Part shown: positions 57,608-64,000 of the stretch, in pieces
Position numbering within the stretch: position 1 is the first letter of the stretch
Layout: each line of letters opens with the position of its first letter
Source: Anaerolineales bacterium
GTDB taxonomy: Bacteria; Chloroflexota; Anaerolineae; Anaerolineales; UBA11579
DNA: 64,000 nucleotides
Assembly (NCBI GenBank): GCA_026129255.1
Contig: JAHCIJ010000003.1
Span: forward strand, 372,001-436,000
Reading direction: 5' to 3'
Program-made: the position numbers and the translations under genes
Notes under the pieces: model-generated
What the model saw: only the letters and a program-made list of their open reading frames with translations
The model's database searches: none
Told to the model about the DNA's origin: nothing

Positions 57608-58532
57608 TGGTCCCCTGGGCAATACGCTTTTCAGCCAACTTGATGTACTTCTTGTCCAGCTCATAGCCAACGTAGCTGCGGCCTGTGTTCAGGGCGGCCA
57701 GTGCGCTGGTGCCGCTGCCCATGAAGGGATCCAGCACCACTTCGCCGGGGAAGGTGTAGAGCTCGATCAGCCGCCGCGGCAGCTCCAGCGGGAAGGGCGC
57801 CGGGTGGCCGATCTTGCGCGCCGAGACGGTGGGGAAGCTCCACACGCTTTTGGTGCTCTGCAGGAAGTCGTCTCGCTCACTGGTGAAGCGCTTGGCGCCC
57901 TCTGGCGCCGGGCGGCCAAAGCGCGCCTTGCTGAAGACGAGGATGTACTCGTGCACATCGCGCAGGGTGGGGTTGCTGGCGCTGCGCCAGGAGCCCCACG
58001 CGGTAGAGCCGCCCGCCGAGCTGGCCTTGTCCCAGATGATCTCGCCGCGCATCAGGTAACCGAGCTGCAGCATGTCCTGGATGATGAAAGCGTGCAGAGG
58101 AATATAGGGCTTGCGGCCTAAATTGGCTACGTTGATGCAGGCGCGGCCGCCGGGCACCAGCACGCGCAGCGTCTCGGCCCACACGCGCCGCATCATCCCC
58201 AAATATTGCTCAAGATCCAGATCCTTGTCGTATTCTTTGCCAGCGTTGTACGGCGGTGAGGTCACCATCAGGTGCACGCTGTTGTCAGGCAGTTCGTGCA
58301 TATCTTCGCTGCTGTGGGCGAAGATGCGGTTGCGCACTTCGGCGGGCAGCTCGGCCTCGATGTAAGGACTATTGCTTTCAGTATTGAGATTGGTGTACAG
58401 GGCGCTGTTGTAGAAGCTACTGGCGTCGTGGTTCTCGCGCTTGGAGCTGCCAAAAGCGCTGCTGTGCGTACCCTTGGCACGTGCGCTCTTGGCGCGCGTG
58501 CCTTTTCTGGGGCTGCGTTTGGCTTTTGCCAT
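57588..58532 (-). CDS. Orphan DNA methyltransferase (N4-cytosine/N6-adenine, beta-type order)
   Basis: 314 residues. A basic N-terminus (KAKRSPRKGTRAKSARAKG) precedes the catalytic motif TSPPYNAGKEYD near residue 90. The SAM motif DPFMGSGTSALAAL lies near the C-terminus, giving the beta-class order (motif IV before motif I). The SPPY form favours N4-cytosine methylation. No restriction endonuclease gene is adjacent, so it is a solitary methyltransferase, perhaps regulatory. Upstream in-frame sequence crosses intergenic repeats and is not counted. Confidence 0.85.
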   Translation of the reverse strand: MAKAKRSPRKGTRAKSARAKGTHSSAFGSSKRENHDASSFYNSALYTNLNTESNSPYIEAELPAEVRNRIFAHSSEDMHELPDNSVHLMVTSPPYNAGKEYDKDLDLEQYLGMMRRVWAETLRVLVPGGRACINVANLGRKPYIPLHAFIIQDMLQLGYLMRGEIIWDKASSAGGSTAWGSWRSASNPTLRDVHEYILVFSKARFGRPAPEGAKRFTSERDDFLQSTKSVWSFPTVSARKIGHPAPFPLELPRRLIELYTFPGEVVLDPFMGSGTSALAALNTGRSYVGYELDKKYIKLAEKRIAQGTNATRSA

Positions 58533-58590
58533 GGGGGAAATGTAACAGAAAAAACTACGAGAGTTCTGCAGACGCTGGCGAATCATAAAC

Positions 58591-58641
58591 CTGTCATTGC
58601 GAGCCACAGACCGCTTGCGGTCTGTGCGCGCTGCAATCTGG
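58591..58641 (+). repeat. Dispersed repeat, CTGTCATTGCGAG...GCAATC copy
   Basis: Left end CTGTCATTGCGAGC, centre stem CACAGACCGC-TTGC-GGTCTGTG, right end GCTGCAATCTGG. Confidence 0.65.
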
Positions 58642-58863
58642 GTTAACTCTGCGTGCATAGCAGGGCCTTGTACATTTCCCTTTTTCCTTTCAGGGGCTCT
58701 GCCCCTGCGACCCCGCAAAGGGGGAACAGCTGTTCCCCCTTTGGATCCCCCTCGCAACGTTCGTGTACCGTTGCAACCTGTGACGACTTCTGTGGGATCC
58801 GCGTCGCAAGCGGCTTTGGTTTCTTATTTGCTTGAATGAAATTGAACTGAGCTTTACTACTGT

Positions 58864-58991
58864 GTCATTCCGAGCGGGTTTAGGAGGCCACACCAGATCG
58901 CCGCGTTGCGTTACTCGGCGTCAGCCAAGTAGCAAGGCTAATGCGTGGGCGTCTTTTGCCCACGCAACGAGCCCGCACCAGCGAGGAATCC
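58864..58991 (+). repeat. Dispersed repeat, GTCATTCCGAGCG...GCGAGGAATC variant
   Basis: The ends carry the complementary change (CATTCC / GGAATC) relative to the other copies, so end pairing is preserved. Inside, GCGTGGGC-GTCTTTT-GCCCACGC forms an 8-bp hairpin. Confidence 0.55.
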
Positions 58992-59042
58992 ATGCTGGCA
59001 CATCTTCCAAATTGATATTGTACGGGAATCAGGCCACACCCA

Positions 59043-60137
59043 TTATCCGGGCCACACCGCGCCGGCACGCACCACCCCGCCATCGGGCACATCGTCTTTG
59101 ATGGTGGCGCTGTTGCCGATGCGCGCCATGCCCCCGATGCGTACGTTGAGGTTGACGGTGACGCCCATACCCACCAGGCTGCCGCGGCCCACCTGCACGC
59201 CGCCCGCCAGAATGCTGCCGGGCGAGAGATTGGCATAGTCTGCGATAACACAATCGTGCGAAACAATGACGCCCGTGTTAATGATGGCGCCTTGGCCGAT
59301 GCGCGCCTCAGAGCCCACATACGCATGCGGGAAAACTTGGACGCCCGGCGCCAGCTGTGCGCTAGGCTCCACTACGGCGCTGGGATGCACCAGAGTGGGC
59401 AATTGGAAGCCAGCGGCCTCCAGTTTTTCGAACACTGCAATGCGTGAGCTCATGGCGCCGATGCCGCCCACGGCATTGAGCGCCCAGTGGCAGCCCGCCT
59501 CGCGCAGGGCGGCCAGGGCCGCCTCGCCGCCGATCACGGCCGCGTCCAGTACGAGCTCGCCCGGTTGGCGGCTGTCATCCACAACGCCGGCCAGGGTGTA
59601 GCCACCCGCGGCGCGCAGCAGATCGATCACGGCTTTGCCGTGGCCGCCGCCGCCGTATACGATCACGGCATCCGCCAGGCTGGCTGCCTCGGGGATGGTG
59701 AACGTCTCCGCAGCCCCCTGCGGGGACAGCTTGGTAATGTAGTCTTCGGTGATGATGGGGCCAACCGGCAACGAAGCCAGCGGAATATTGCGTTTTTGGG
59801 CCAGCTGCAACGCAGGCTGGGTGATGCGCAGCCCGGCGGGCACGGCCTCGCCGTCTGCTTTGGCCGGTGTTTGCGCTGGCTGCCAGTCTTTGCTAGGCGC
59901 CAGATACAAAAATACCTGGCCGGCGGGCAGCATTTGGCCCTGCTGGGCCTGTAACCCAGCGACAAAGCCGGGGGCATCCGCCAGCAGCTCAAAGGTCGAT
60001 TTGGTGGTCTCGAGCGTGGCCAGCACATCGCCCTTGGCGACCTGATCGCCATTGGCCACGGAGAGACTTACCAGCCGCGCTTCAGTTTCGTTGGGATTAA
60101 TGAGGGGGACGTGAACGGCCTGCGCTTGCGACGACAT
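59043..60137 (-). CDS. Lipoyl domain - E1/E3-binding domain - NeuD/PglD-type sugar acyltransferase fusion
   Basis: 364 residues. Residues 1-80 are a lipoyl domain with the candidate lipoylated K46 in LETTKSTFELL. Residues about 105-140 (ITQPALQLAQKRNIPLASLP, then ITEDYI) match the peripheral subunit-binding domain of E2 proteins. Residues about 160-364 are a NeuD/PglD-like acyltransferase: Rossmann part VIVYGGGGHGKAVIDLL, then a left-handed beta-helix with the catalytic-type His in IVSHDCVIADYANLSPGS. The usual E2 catalytic core is absent. It lies 7 bp after E1 beta. TATAAA lies 6 nt before its ATG. Probable role: acyl transfer to an amino sugar. Confidence 0.85.
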   Translation of the reverse strand: MSSQAQAVHVPLINPNETEARLVSLSVANGDQVAKGDVLATLETTKSTFELLADAPGFVAGLQAQQGQMLPAGQVFLYLAPSKDWQPAQTPAKADGEAVPAGLRITQPALQLAQKRNIPLASLPVGPIITEDYITKLSPQGAAETFTIPEAASLADAVIVYGGGGHGKAVIDLLRAAGGYTLAGVVDDSRQPGELVLDAAVIGGEAALAALREAGCHWALNAVGGIGAMSSRIAVFEKLEAAGFQLPTLVHPSAVVEPSAQLAPGVQVFPHAYVGSEARIGQGAIINTGVIVSHDCVIADYANLSPGSILAGGVQVGRGSLVGMGVTVNLNVRIGGMARIGNSATIKDDVPDGGVVRAGAVWPG

Positions 60138-60143
60138 GCAGGC

Positions 60144-60149
60144 TTTATA
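60144..60149 (-). promoter_or_regulatory. -10-like box (TATAAA) before the E2-like gene
   Basis: On minus TATAAA overlaps the E1 beta stop codon and is followed by GCCTGC and the ATG at 60137 (6 nt). It could give a separate leaderless transcript of the last gene. Confidence 0.4.
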
Positions 60150-61161
60150 CCATTTCCCGCGCGGCGGTGAGGATGTCTTCCACCGAGGGCAGAGCCGCCT
60201 CTTCCAGCGTGCGGGCGGCTGGAATGGGCGCTTCGGCGGCGGCCACGCGGCGGGCGGCCAGCAGCCGGCTGCCGAATTGTTGGGCGGCGCGCGCCAACTG
60301 CTCTGCGCCCCAGCCCAGCGAGAAGGTACCTTCTTCGATCGTGAGCAGGCGGCCGCTTTGAGCCAGCGAGGCGGCAAGACTGGGTTCGAGGCTGCCTGCG
60401 GCGGGCAGCGGCGCCAGCTGCGTAGGCACAACCAATTCGCAGAACAACTCGTGCTCGAAGGCCAGCCGCGTCAGCGCTTCGCGCGCCAGCTCGGCCATGT
60501 AGCCATACGCCGTGAGGGTGAGTTGGGGCGCCGGTGCGCCTTTGAGGCGTAGTGTGTGCGTGGGGGCGAAGTCGCCATCGGCGATCTGAATCTCGAAATC
60601 GGCCAAAGCCTCGGCGTCCAATACTGGCTTGGGGTACAGGACCTTGTTCTCAATAAAGAAGACCGGGTCATCCTGCTCGAGGATGGCGCGGCGCAGTAAC
60701 TCGCCGGGGTCGCTGAGCGTATTGGGGGCCAGCACGCGCAGGCCGGGGATGCCGAGGTACAGCTTCTCCAGCGTTTGGCTGTGCGTGGGCCCGTAGCCGC
60801 GCCGCCCGCCCATGGGGGTACGAATGACGAGCGGCACAGAGGCCGCGCCGTTGAACATGGCTGGGAACTTGGTGATGCTGTTGATGAGCTGGTCTGCCAC
60901 CAGGGTGCTGAAGTCGCCGAACATCAGCTCCACCACGGGGCGCAGGCCGCGTAGCGCCATGCCCGCGCCTACACCGGCGATGGCAGCCTCAGACACCGGG
61001 CTGGTCCACACCCGCTGCGGGTATTGGCTGGAGAGTCCGCGGCTGACCTTGAACGCGCCGCCATACGGGTCGAGCAGGTCTTCGCCGATCAGGTAGACAC
61101 GCCCATCCTGCGCGAAGGCAGCATGCAAGCCGCGGTTGAGGGACTCGAGCACACTAGTCAT
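60145..61161 (-). CDS. ThDP-dependent 2-oxoacid dehydrogenase E1 component, beta subunit-like
   Basis: 338 residues. VYLIGEDLLDPYGGAFKVSR, SPVSEAAIAGVGAGMALRGL and VVELMFGDFSTLVADQL are the transketolase-type pyrimidine-binding region of E1 beta. The C-terminal domain has TIEEGTFSLGWGAEQLA. It binds the pyrimidine end of ThDP with E1 alpha and decarboxylates a 2-oxoacid. Gene order alpha-beta-E2-like mirrors pyruvate/acetoin dehydrogenase operons. The upstream in-frame region overlaps E1 alpha and is excluded. Confidence 0.9.
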   Translation of the reverse strand: MTSVLESLNRGLHAAFAQDGRVYLIGEDLLDPYGGAFKVSRGLSSQYPQRVWTSPVSEAAIAGVGAGMALRGLRPVVELMFGDFSTLVADQLINSITKFPAMFNGAASVPLVIRTPMGGRRGYGPTHSQTLEKLYLGIPGLRVLAPNTLSDPGELLRRAILEQDDPVFFIENKVLYPKPVLDAEALADFEIQIADGDFAPTHTLRLKGAPAPQLTLTAYGYMAELAREALTRLAFEHELFCELVVPTQLAPLPAAGSLEPSLAASLAQSGRLLTIEEGTFSLGWGAEQLARAAQQFGSRLLAARRVAAAEAPIPAARTLEEAALPSVEDILTAAREMV

Positions 61162-61172
61162 GGACAGGAGCC

Positions 61173-61202
61173 AGTGAGCAGTGAATAGTGAGTAGTGAGC
61201 AG
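61173..61202. repeat. Heptamer tandem array (4 units)
   Basis: AGTGAGC-AGTGAAT-AGTGAGT-AGTGAGC-AG, four 7-bp units in the 79-bp gap between E1 alpha and E1 beta. Confidence 0.7.
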
Positions 61203-61240
61203 GCTCGGATACCAGCAGCGCCTGCCAGTTAGAGGGCGCA

Positions 61241-62155
61241 TCATGGCGGGGCAACCTTCGCAAGGTGATTGGCCGGGGGTGGTGGGTCGGCTTCTGCCTG
61301 GGCATAGGCGGCGGCGACCGCGGTATCGACTTCGCTTTCAATGGCCTGGCGCTCGCTGGCTGGCAGCTGGGCCGCGTGCAGGGTGAGCGGATCGAGCCTG
61401 GTACGCAGCTCTTCGATATAGGCCGGGTCACGCGTGTCGTCGCCTTTGGAGTGCGGGCCAAAGCGCGTGGTGTTGAGCACCAGGGCACGCGGTGTGCGCG
61501 TGGCGCGCAACTCGGCAAGCTCGTGCTGTGCGGCGCTAGAGATCTTGGCTACGTCGTTGCTGTCCATCTCCACTACAGGGATACCAAAGGCGGCGAAGCG
61601 GGCAGCCAGGCTGCCCGCCAGCGCCAGTTCGGTGGGTGTGGTCTGTGCGATGTGGTTGTTCTCAACCACAAATAGGATCGGTGCATTCCATAGCGAGGCG
61701 ATGTTGAGGCTCTCGTACACAGTCCCTTCGCCCAGCGCGCCGTCGCCCAGGAACAGCACGGTGATGGCGTCGCTGCCCTTTTGCTTCTCGGCCAGGGCAG
61801 TGCCCACGGCGATGGGGGCGGTGCTGCCCAGCACGCCGTTGGAATAGAAATCCTTCCAATGCAAGTGCTGCGAGCCGCCCAGCCCCCCGCACACACCGGT
61901 GGCCTTGCCCATCAGCTCGGCGAACAAGGCGCGCAGATCGCCGCCATAGGCAATGAAGTGCCCGTGGCAGCGGTGATTGCTGAACACGATGTCGCCTTCG
62001 TTGAGGTGCGCCAGTACGCCTACCGCATTGGCCTCCTGGCCGATGTAGGTGTGGGTGGTGCCGTAGAAAGCGCCTTTGGGGAAAGCATCCAGCACGGTTT
62101 CTTCAAAGCGGCGGATGGTGTACAGCTGCCGGTATAGCGCGGCGTGGTCTGGCAT
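61241..62155 (-). CDS. ThDP-dependent 2-oxoacid dehydrogenase E1 component, alpha subunit-like
   Basis: 304 residues. YRQLYTIRRFEETVLDAF opens the protein. The ThDP motif starts at GDGALGEG and ends at the NN of FVVENNH, and HLHWKDFYSNGVLGST precedes it. RFGPHSKGDDTRDP is the phosphorylation-loop-like segment of E1 alpha. Together with E1 beta it should transfer an acyl group to a lipoyl domain. The start at 62155 is 7 nt after a TATAAT that overlaps the stop of the sugar transferase gene; the ATG at 62164 (TAATG overlap) is the alternative. Confidence 0.9.
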   Translation of the reverse strand: MPDHAALYRQLYTIRRFEETVLDAFPKGAFYGTTHTYIGQEANAVGVLAHLNEGDIVFSNHRCHGHFIAYGGDLRALFAELMGKATGVCGGLGGSQHLHWKDFYSNGVLGSTAPIAVGTALAEKQKGSDAITVLFLGDGALGEGTVYESLNIASLWNAPILFVVENNHIAQTTPTELALAGSLAARFAAFGIPVVEMDSNDVAKISSAAQHELAELRATRTPRALVLNTTRFGPHSKGDDTRDPAYIEELRTRLDPLTLHAAQLPASERQAIESEVDTAVAAAYAQAEADPPPPANHLAKVAPP

Positions 62156-62162
62156 GGCGCGC

Positions 62163-62168
62163 ATTATA
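62163..62168 (-). promoter_or_regulatory. -10 box (TATAAT) for a leaderless E1 alpha transcript
   Basis: On minus TATAAT is followed by GCGCGCC and the ATG at 62155 (7 nt). It is embedded in the final codons of the sugar transferase gene. Confidence 0.5.
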
Positions 62169-62817
62169 ACGGGCCGCCCTTTTCGTCTGGGGCTGCTGCC
62201 GGGCGGCTGCCCATGAACTCCATGGCGGTGGCGTTGCCCGGCTGGCTAATGCCTTCGCGCTGCAGCACTTTGAGCGGCGTGAGCAGCAAGATCTTGATAT
62301 CCAGCCACAGCGACCAGTTGTCCACGTACCAGACATCCAGGGCGAACTTGTCCTCCCATGAGACGTTGTTGCGGCCATTGATCTGGGCCCAGCCGGTGAT
62401 GCCCGGCAGGGTGAGATGACGGCGGAACTGCTGCGGGGTGTAGCGGTCCAGGTAGCGCATCAGCAGCGGGCGCGGGCCAACCAGGCTCATCTCGCCGCGT
62501 AGCACATTCCATAGCTCGGGCAGTTCGTCCAGGCTGGTGGCGCGCAGCAGACGGCCGAAGCCGGTGAGGCGCTGGGCGTCTGGCAGCGGCTGGCCATCTG
62601 CACCGCTGGCGTCTCGCATGGTGCGGAACTTGTAGAGGGTGAAGGGCAGGCCACCGATGCCCGGGCGCGGCTGGCGGAAGAGCACCGGCTGGCCGAGGAA
62701 GATTCGTACCAATAGCGCCAGCAGCAGGATGAGCGGCAGCAGCACAATGCCGCCCAGCAGGGCCAGCACGAAGTCTAGAATGCGCTTGGAGCGGGGAATG
62801 GAGGCACGCGGTGACAC
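62164..62817 (-). CDS. Bacterial sugar transferase (polyprenyl-phosphate hexose-1-phosphate transferase)
   Basis: 217 residues from a GTG. One N-terminal membrane helix (FVLALLGGIVLLPLILLLAL) is followed by the catalytic region: QPRPGIGGLPFTLYKFRTM, LRATSLDELPELWNVLRGEM and LVGPRPL. These transferases load the first sugar phosphate onto undecaprenyl phosphate for exopolysaccharide or glycan synthesis. The GTG start has TAAAAT exactly 7 nt upstream; an ATG at 62844 would lie upstream of the box. It precedes E1 alpha, linking the acyl system to glycan assembly. Confidence 0.9.
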   Translation of the reverse strand: MSPRASIPRSKRILDFVLALLGGIVLLPLILLLALLVRIFLGQPVLFRQPRPGIGGLPFTLYKFRTMRDASGADGQPLPDAQRLTGFGRLLRATSLDELPELWNVLRGEMSLVGPRPLLMRYLDRYTPQQFRRHLTLPGITGWAQINGRNNVSWEDKFALDVWYVDNWSLWLDIKILLLTPLKVLQREGISQPGNATAMEFMGSRPAAAPDEKGGPL

Positions 62818-62824
62818 GCTGCTG

Positions 62825-62830
62825 ATTTTA
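62825..62830 (-). promoter_or_regulatory. -10 box (TAAAAT) for the sugar transferase gene
   Basis: On minus TAAAAT is followed by CAGCAGC and the GTG at 62817 (7 nt). It overlaps the end of the ATP-grasp gene. Confidence 0.5.
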
Positions 62831-63814
62831 TCAGCGCGTGACAAACATCTTTTCTACGGCGCGGGCGTAAATCGCCTTGGCCGTGGCGCGGTTCTCCGGC
62901 AGGTGGCGGGCAAAGTGCTCCATCATGATGCCGGAATTCACTTCCAACACCTGCAGCTCGCCCTCCACTTCCACAACATCTATGGAAGCAAAGCGAATGT
63001 TGATGGCGCGTTGTGCCGCTTGAGCGATGCTAAGCAGTGTGTCCAGAAGCGGGCCAGGCTGCAGCTGCTCCGGGCTGGCGCCCGCGCTGAGGTTGTGTTT
63101 CCAGCCCACGGTGAGTAGATCGCCCGCGCTGGGAATGTGCTCCAGCTGGCCCTCGTGCTGCTCCAGGGCTTCGGCGGCCTGCGCCTGGGTGAGCTCCCCG
63201 GCCACCAGGGCGCGCTCGAGCAGCGTGCGCAGGTTGCTGGCGCCGTCACCTACCAACTGCGGGCGTTGCTTGCTGTAGGCCAACTGGCATTCGCCATCCA
63301 GCATCATCAGGCGGTATTCATTCTTGATGTCGTGATACGGGGACAGGCTGAGCGACTGGCCTTTTTGGAAGATGCTCTGAACGGCCTTCTCCAACTCGGC
63401 TTGTGTGTTGACCTTGGCTACGCCCAACCCGCCTGTGCCTTCATTGGGCTTGGCGACCAGCGGGCGGATGCCCTCATCCGGGCGTTGGCCGAGGGTGGCA
63501 TAGTCCATGATGCCTTGCCAGTGACCGTCGTCTGGGATGTAGGCGGCCCGGTTGGGATTGAGGAACAAGCGGTGCTCGATGCAGGGGATGCCGCGGCTTT
63601 TAAGCAGTGCGGCCGTGCCTGCTTTGTCGCCTGCCAGCATATGCGCGGTGGCGGAGTTGATCTCAAAGTTGAAGCCGAAGATGTGGCGCGCCTGCCCGTC
63701 TTTCTCCAGACGCAGGATCCAATTCTGCGAGAAAGGCGTGAACGTATAGCCTTGCTCTTCAGCAATTTCCTGCAACAGGGTGACGAGGATACGCTCGCGG
63801 GCTGGATTTGGCAT
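62831..63814 (-). CDS. ATP-grasp ligase (RimK/cyanophycin-synthetase-like)
   Basis: 327 residues. RPLVAKPNEGTGGLGVAKV is the ATP-grasp glycine-rich loop with its Lys, KNEYRLMMLDGECQLAYSKQ is the central sheet, and ASIDVVEVEGELQVLEVNSG holds the metal-binding E and N near the C-terminus. RPQLVGDGASNLRTLLE resembles cyanophycin synthetase and related amino-acid ligases. It joins a carboxylate to an amine with ATP; substrates unknown. The ATG has TAGAAT 7 nt upstream. It begins the glycan/acyl cluster and is 13 bp from the sugar transferase. Confidence 0.85.
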   Translation of the reverse strand: MPNPARERILVTLLQEIAEEQGYTFTPFSQNWILRLEKDGQARHIFGFNFEINSATAHMLAGDKAGTAALLKSRGIPCIEHRLFLNPNRAAYIPDDGHWQGIMDYATLGQRPDEGIRPLVAKPNEGTGGLGVAKVNTQAELEKAVQSIFQKGQSLSLSPYHDIKNEYRLMMLDGECQLAYSKQRPQLVGDGASNLRTLLERALVAGELTQAQAAEALEQHEGQLEHIPSAGDLLTVGWKHNLSAGASPEQLQPGPLLDTLLSIAQAAQRAINIRFASIDVVEVEGELQVLEVNSGIMMEHFARHLPENRATAKAIYARAVEKMFVTR

Positions 63815-63821
63815 GCGCCAT

Positions 63822-63827
63822 ATTCTA
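63822..63827 (-). promoter_or_regulatory. -10 box (TAGAAT) for the ATP-grasp gene
   Basis: On minus TAGAAT is followed by ATGGCGC and the ATG at 63814 (7 nt). No Shine-Dalgarno sequence is present. Confidence 0.5.
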
Positions 63828-63913
63828 AGCGGCAGAGTGCTCACACGCTGCTGCAAAAAAGGGCAACTTGTAACCTTTAAGCTTGGCTCCCAGGAGTATG
63901 CCGGAGGGCAAAT

Positions 63914-63944
63914 AAAAAGCCCGCTCTTTTGAGCGGGCTTTTTT
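63914..63944. terminator. Bidirectional intrinsic terminator
   Basis: AAAAAGCCCGCTC-TTTT-GAGCGGGCTTTTT with T-runs on both strands. It would end a minus-strand gene that enters from the right edge. Confidence 0.85.
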
Positions 63945-63959
63945 GTTGGTATTGGAGCG

Positions 63960-64000
63960 TTAGTTGGCTGGACCCATTTGGCGGATGACCATCACCACCT
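63960..64000 (-). CDS. Possible C-terminal end of a gene running off the right edge
   Basis: On minus an open frame from the window edge reads VVMVIRQMGPAN and stops at TAA (63962-63960), 16 bp before the terminator. Position relative to the terminator supports a real gene end, but 13 codons are too few for identification. Confidence 0.35.
   Translation of the reverse strand, partial: VVMVIRQMGPAN

Larger units (their letters stand above)
58533..59042. other. Intergenic region rich in hairpin repeats
   Basis: This 510-bp gap has no supported gene. It contains a CATTGCGAG-type repeat (58591-58641) and the hairpin CAGGGGC-TCT-GCCCCTG (58691-58707). A 26-bp perfect palindrome, AAAGGGGGAACAG and its complement, lies at 58717-58742. 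A CATTCCGAG-type element is at 58864-58991. Confidence 0.6.

Noticed and set aside
58717-58742. Perfect 26-bp palindrome as a terminator
   Set aside because: No T-run follows on either strand and it lies over 180 bp from both flanking genes; it is treated as part of a repeat-rich gap.
1-64000. CRISPR array, tRNA or rRNA genes
   Set aside because: No spaced direct-repeat array, no TPsiC-loop-like GTTCGA context with acceptor pairing, and no rRNA-like segment were found by reading; weak tRNAs could still be missed without a covariance search.

Overview
The window is a gene-dense, GC-rich bacterial chromosome segment. It most resembles a Chloroflexota (Anaerolineae-like) genome. Grounds: many lipobox lipoproteins, including an NBR1-type Ig-domain protein; a split respiratory cluster with two NuoM subunits; a MecA-type penicillin-binding protein with a lipobox; and several proteins of families I associate with that phylum. 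This placement is inference from gene content. No rRNA, tRNA or CRISPR array was found.

Layout. 1-9.6 kb: the tail of a FAD oxidoreductase, an SRPBCC protein, a solute-binding lipoprotein, a DEDDh exonuclease translationally coupled to a possible nucleotidyltransferase, a glycosyltransferase plus a GpgS-like synthase carrying two USP domains, a phosphoribosyltransferase divergent from a phospholipase-D-like lipoprotein. 9.5-18.8 kb: housekeeping genes (holA, a DUF6391-like protein, two membrane proteins, guaA, xpt, maf, a class B PBP, rsgA). 18.8-26.3 kb: a complete peptide-type ABC importer (binding protein, two permeases, two ATPases). 26.6-31.4 kb: a HAD hydrolase, two lipoproteins and a pyrroline-5-carboxylate dehydrogenase-like ALDH.

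31.8-43.4 kb is the bioenergetic core: nuoA-H-J-K-L-M-M-N (the membrane arm of complex I only), then atpZ-like, atpB, atpE and a b/delta fusion (the Fo part of ATP synthase). The soluble arm of complex I and the F1 head are not in this window. The second NuoM has lost the TM7 lysine, while NuoL carries an extended lateral-helix region, as expected for a four-pump ('2M') complex.

43.4-56.9 kb: a MurE-like ligase, two polytopic GT-C-type membrane proteins, an AT-richer island (XRE regulator plus an unrecognised membrane protein, with operator-like repeats and repeat-derived flanks), pnp and rpsO, a HEAT-like protein, a LOG protein, an O-methyltransferase and a haem-motif/Vgb-propeller lipoprotein. 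56.9-64 kb: a methyltransferase, an orphan DNA methyltransferase and a five-gene minus-strand cluster: ATP-grasp ligase, sugar-phosphate transferase, ThDP E1 alpha, E1 beta, and an E2-like protein.

The most novel-looking system is this last cluster. The E2-like protein has a lipoyl domain and an E1/E3-binding domain, but its usual acyltransferase core is replaced by a NeuD/PglD-type left-handed beta-helix sugar acyltransferase. This suggests a 2-oxoacid dehydrogenase that passes its acyl group directly to a sugar. A second recurring theme is TANAAT-like -10 boxes 6-7 nt upstream of start codons, which implies frequent leaderless transcripts. Dispersed hairpin repeats with CATTGCGAG...GCAATC ends and two heptamer tandem arrays occupy the larger intergenic gaps.
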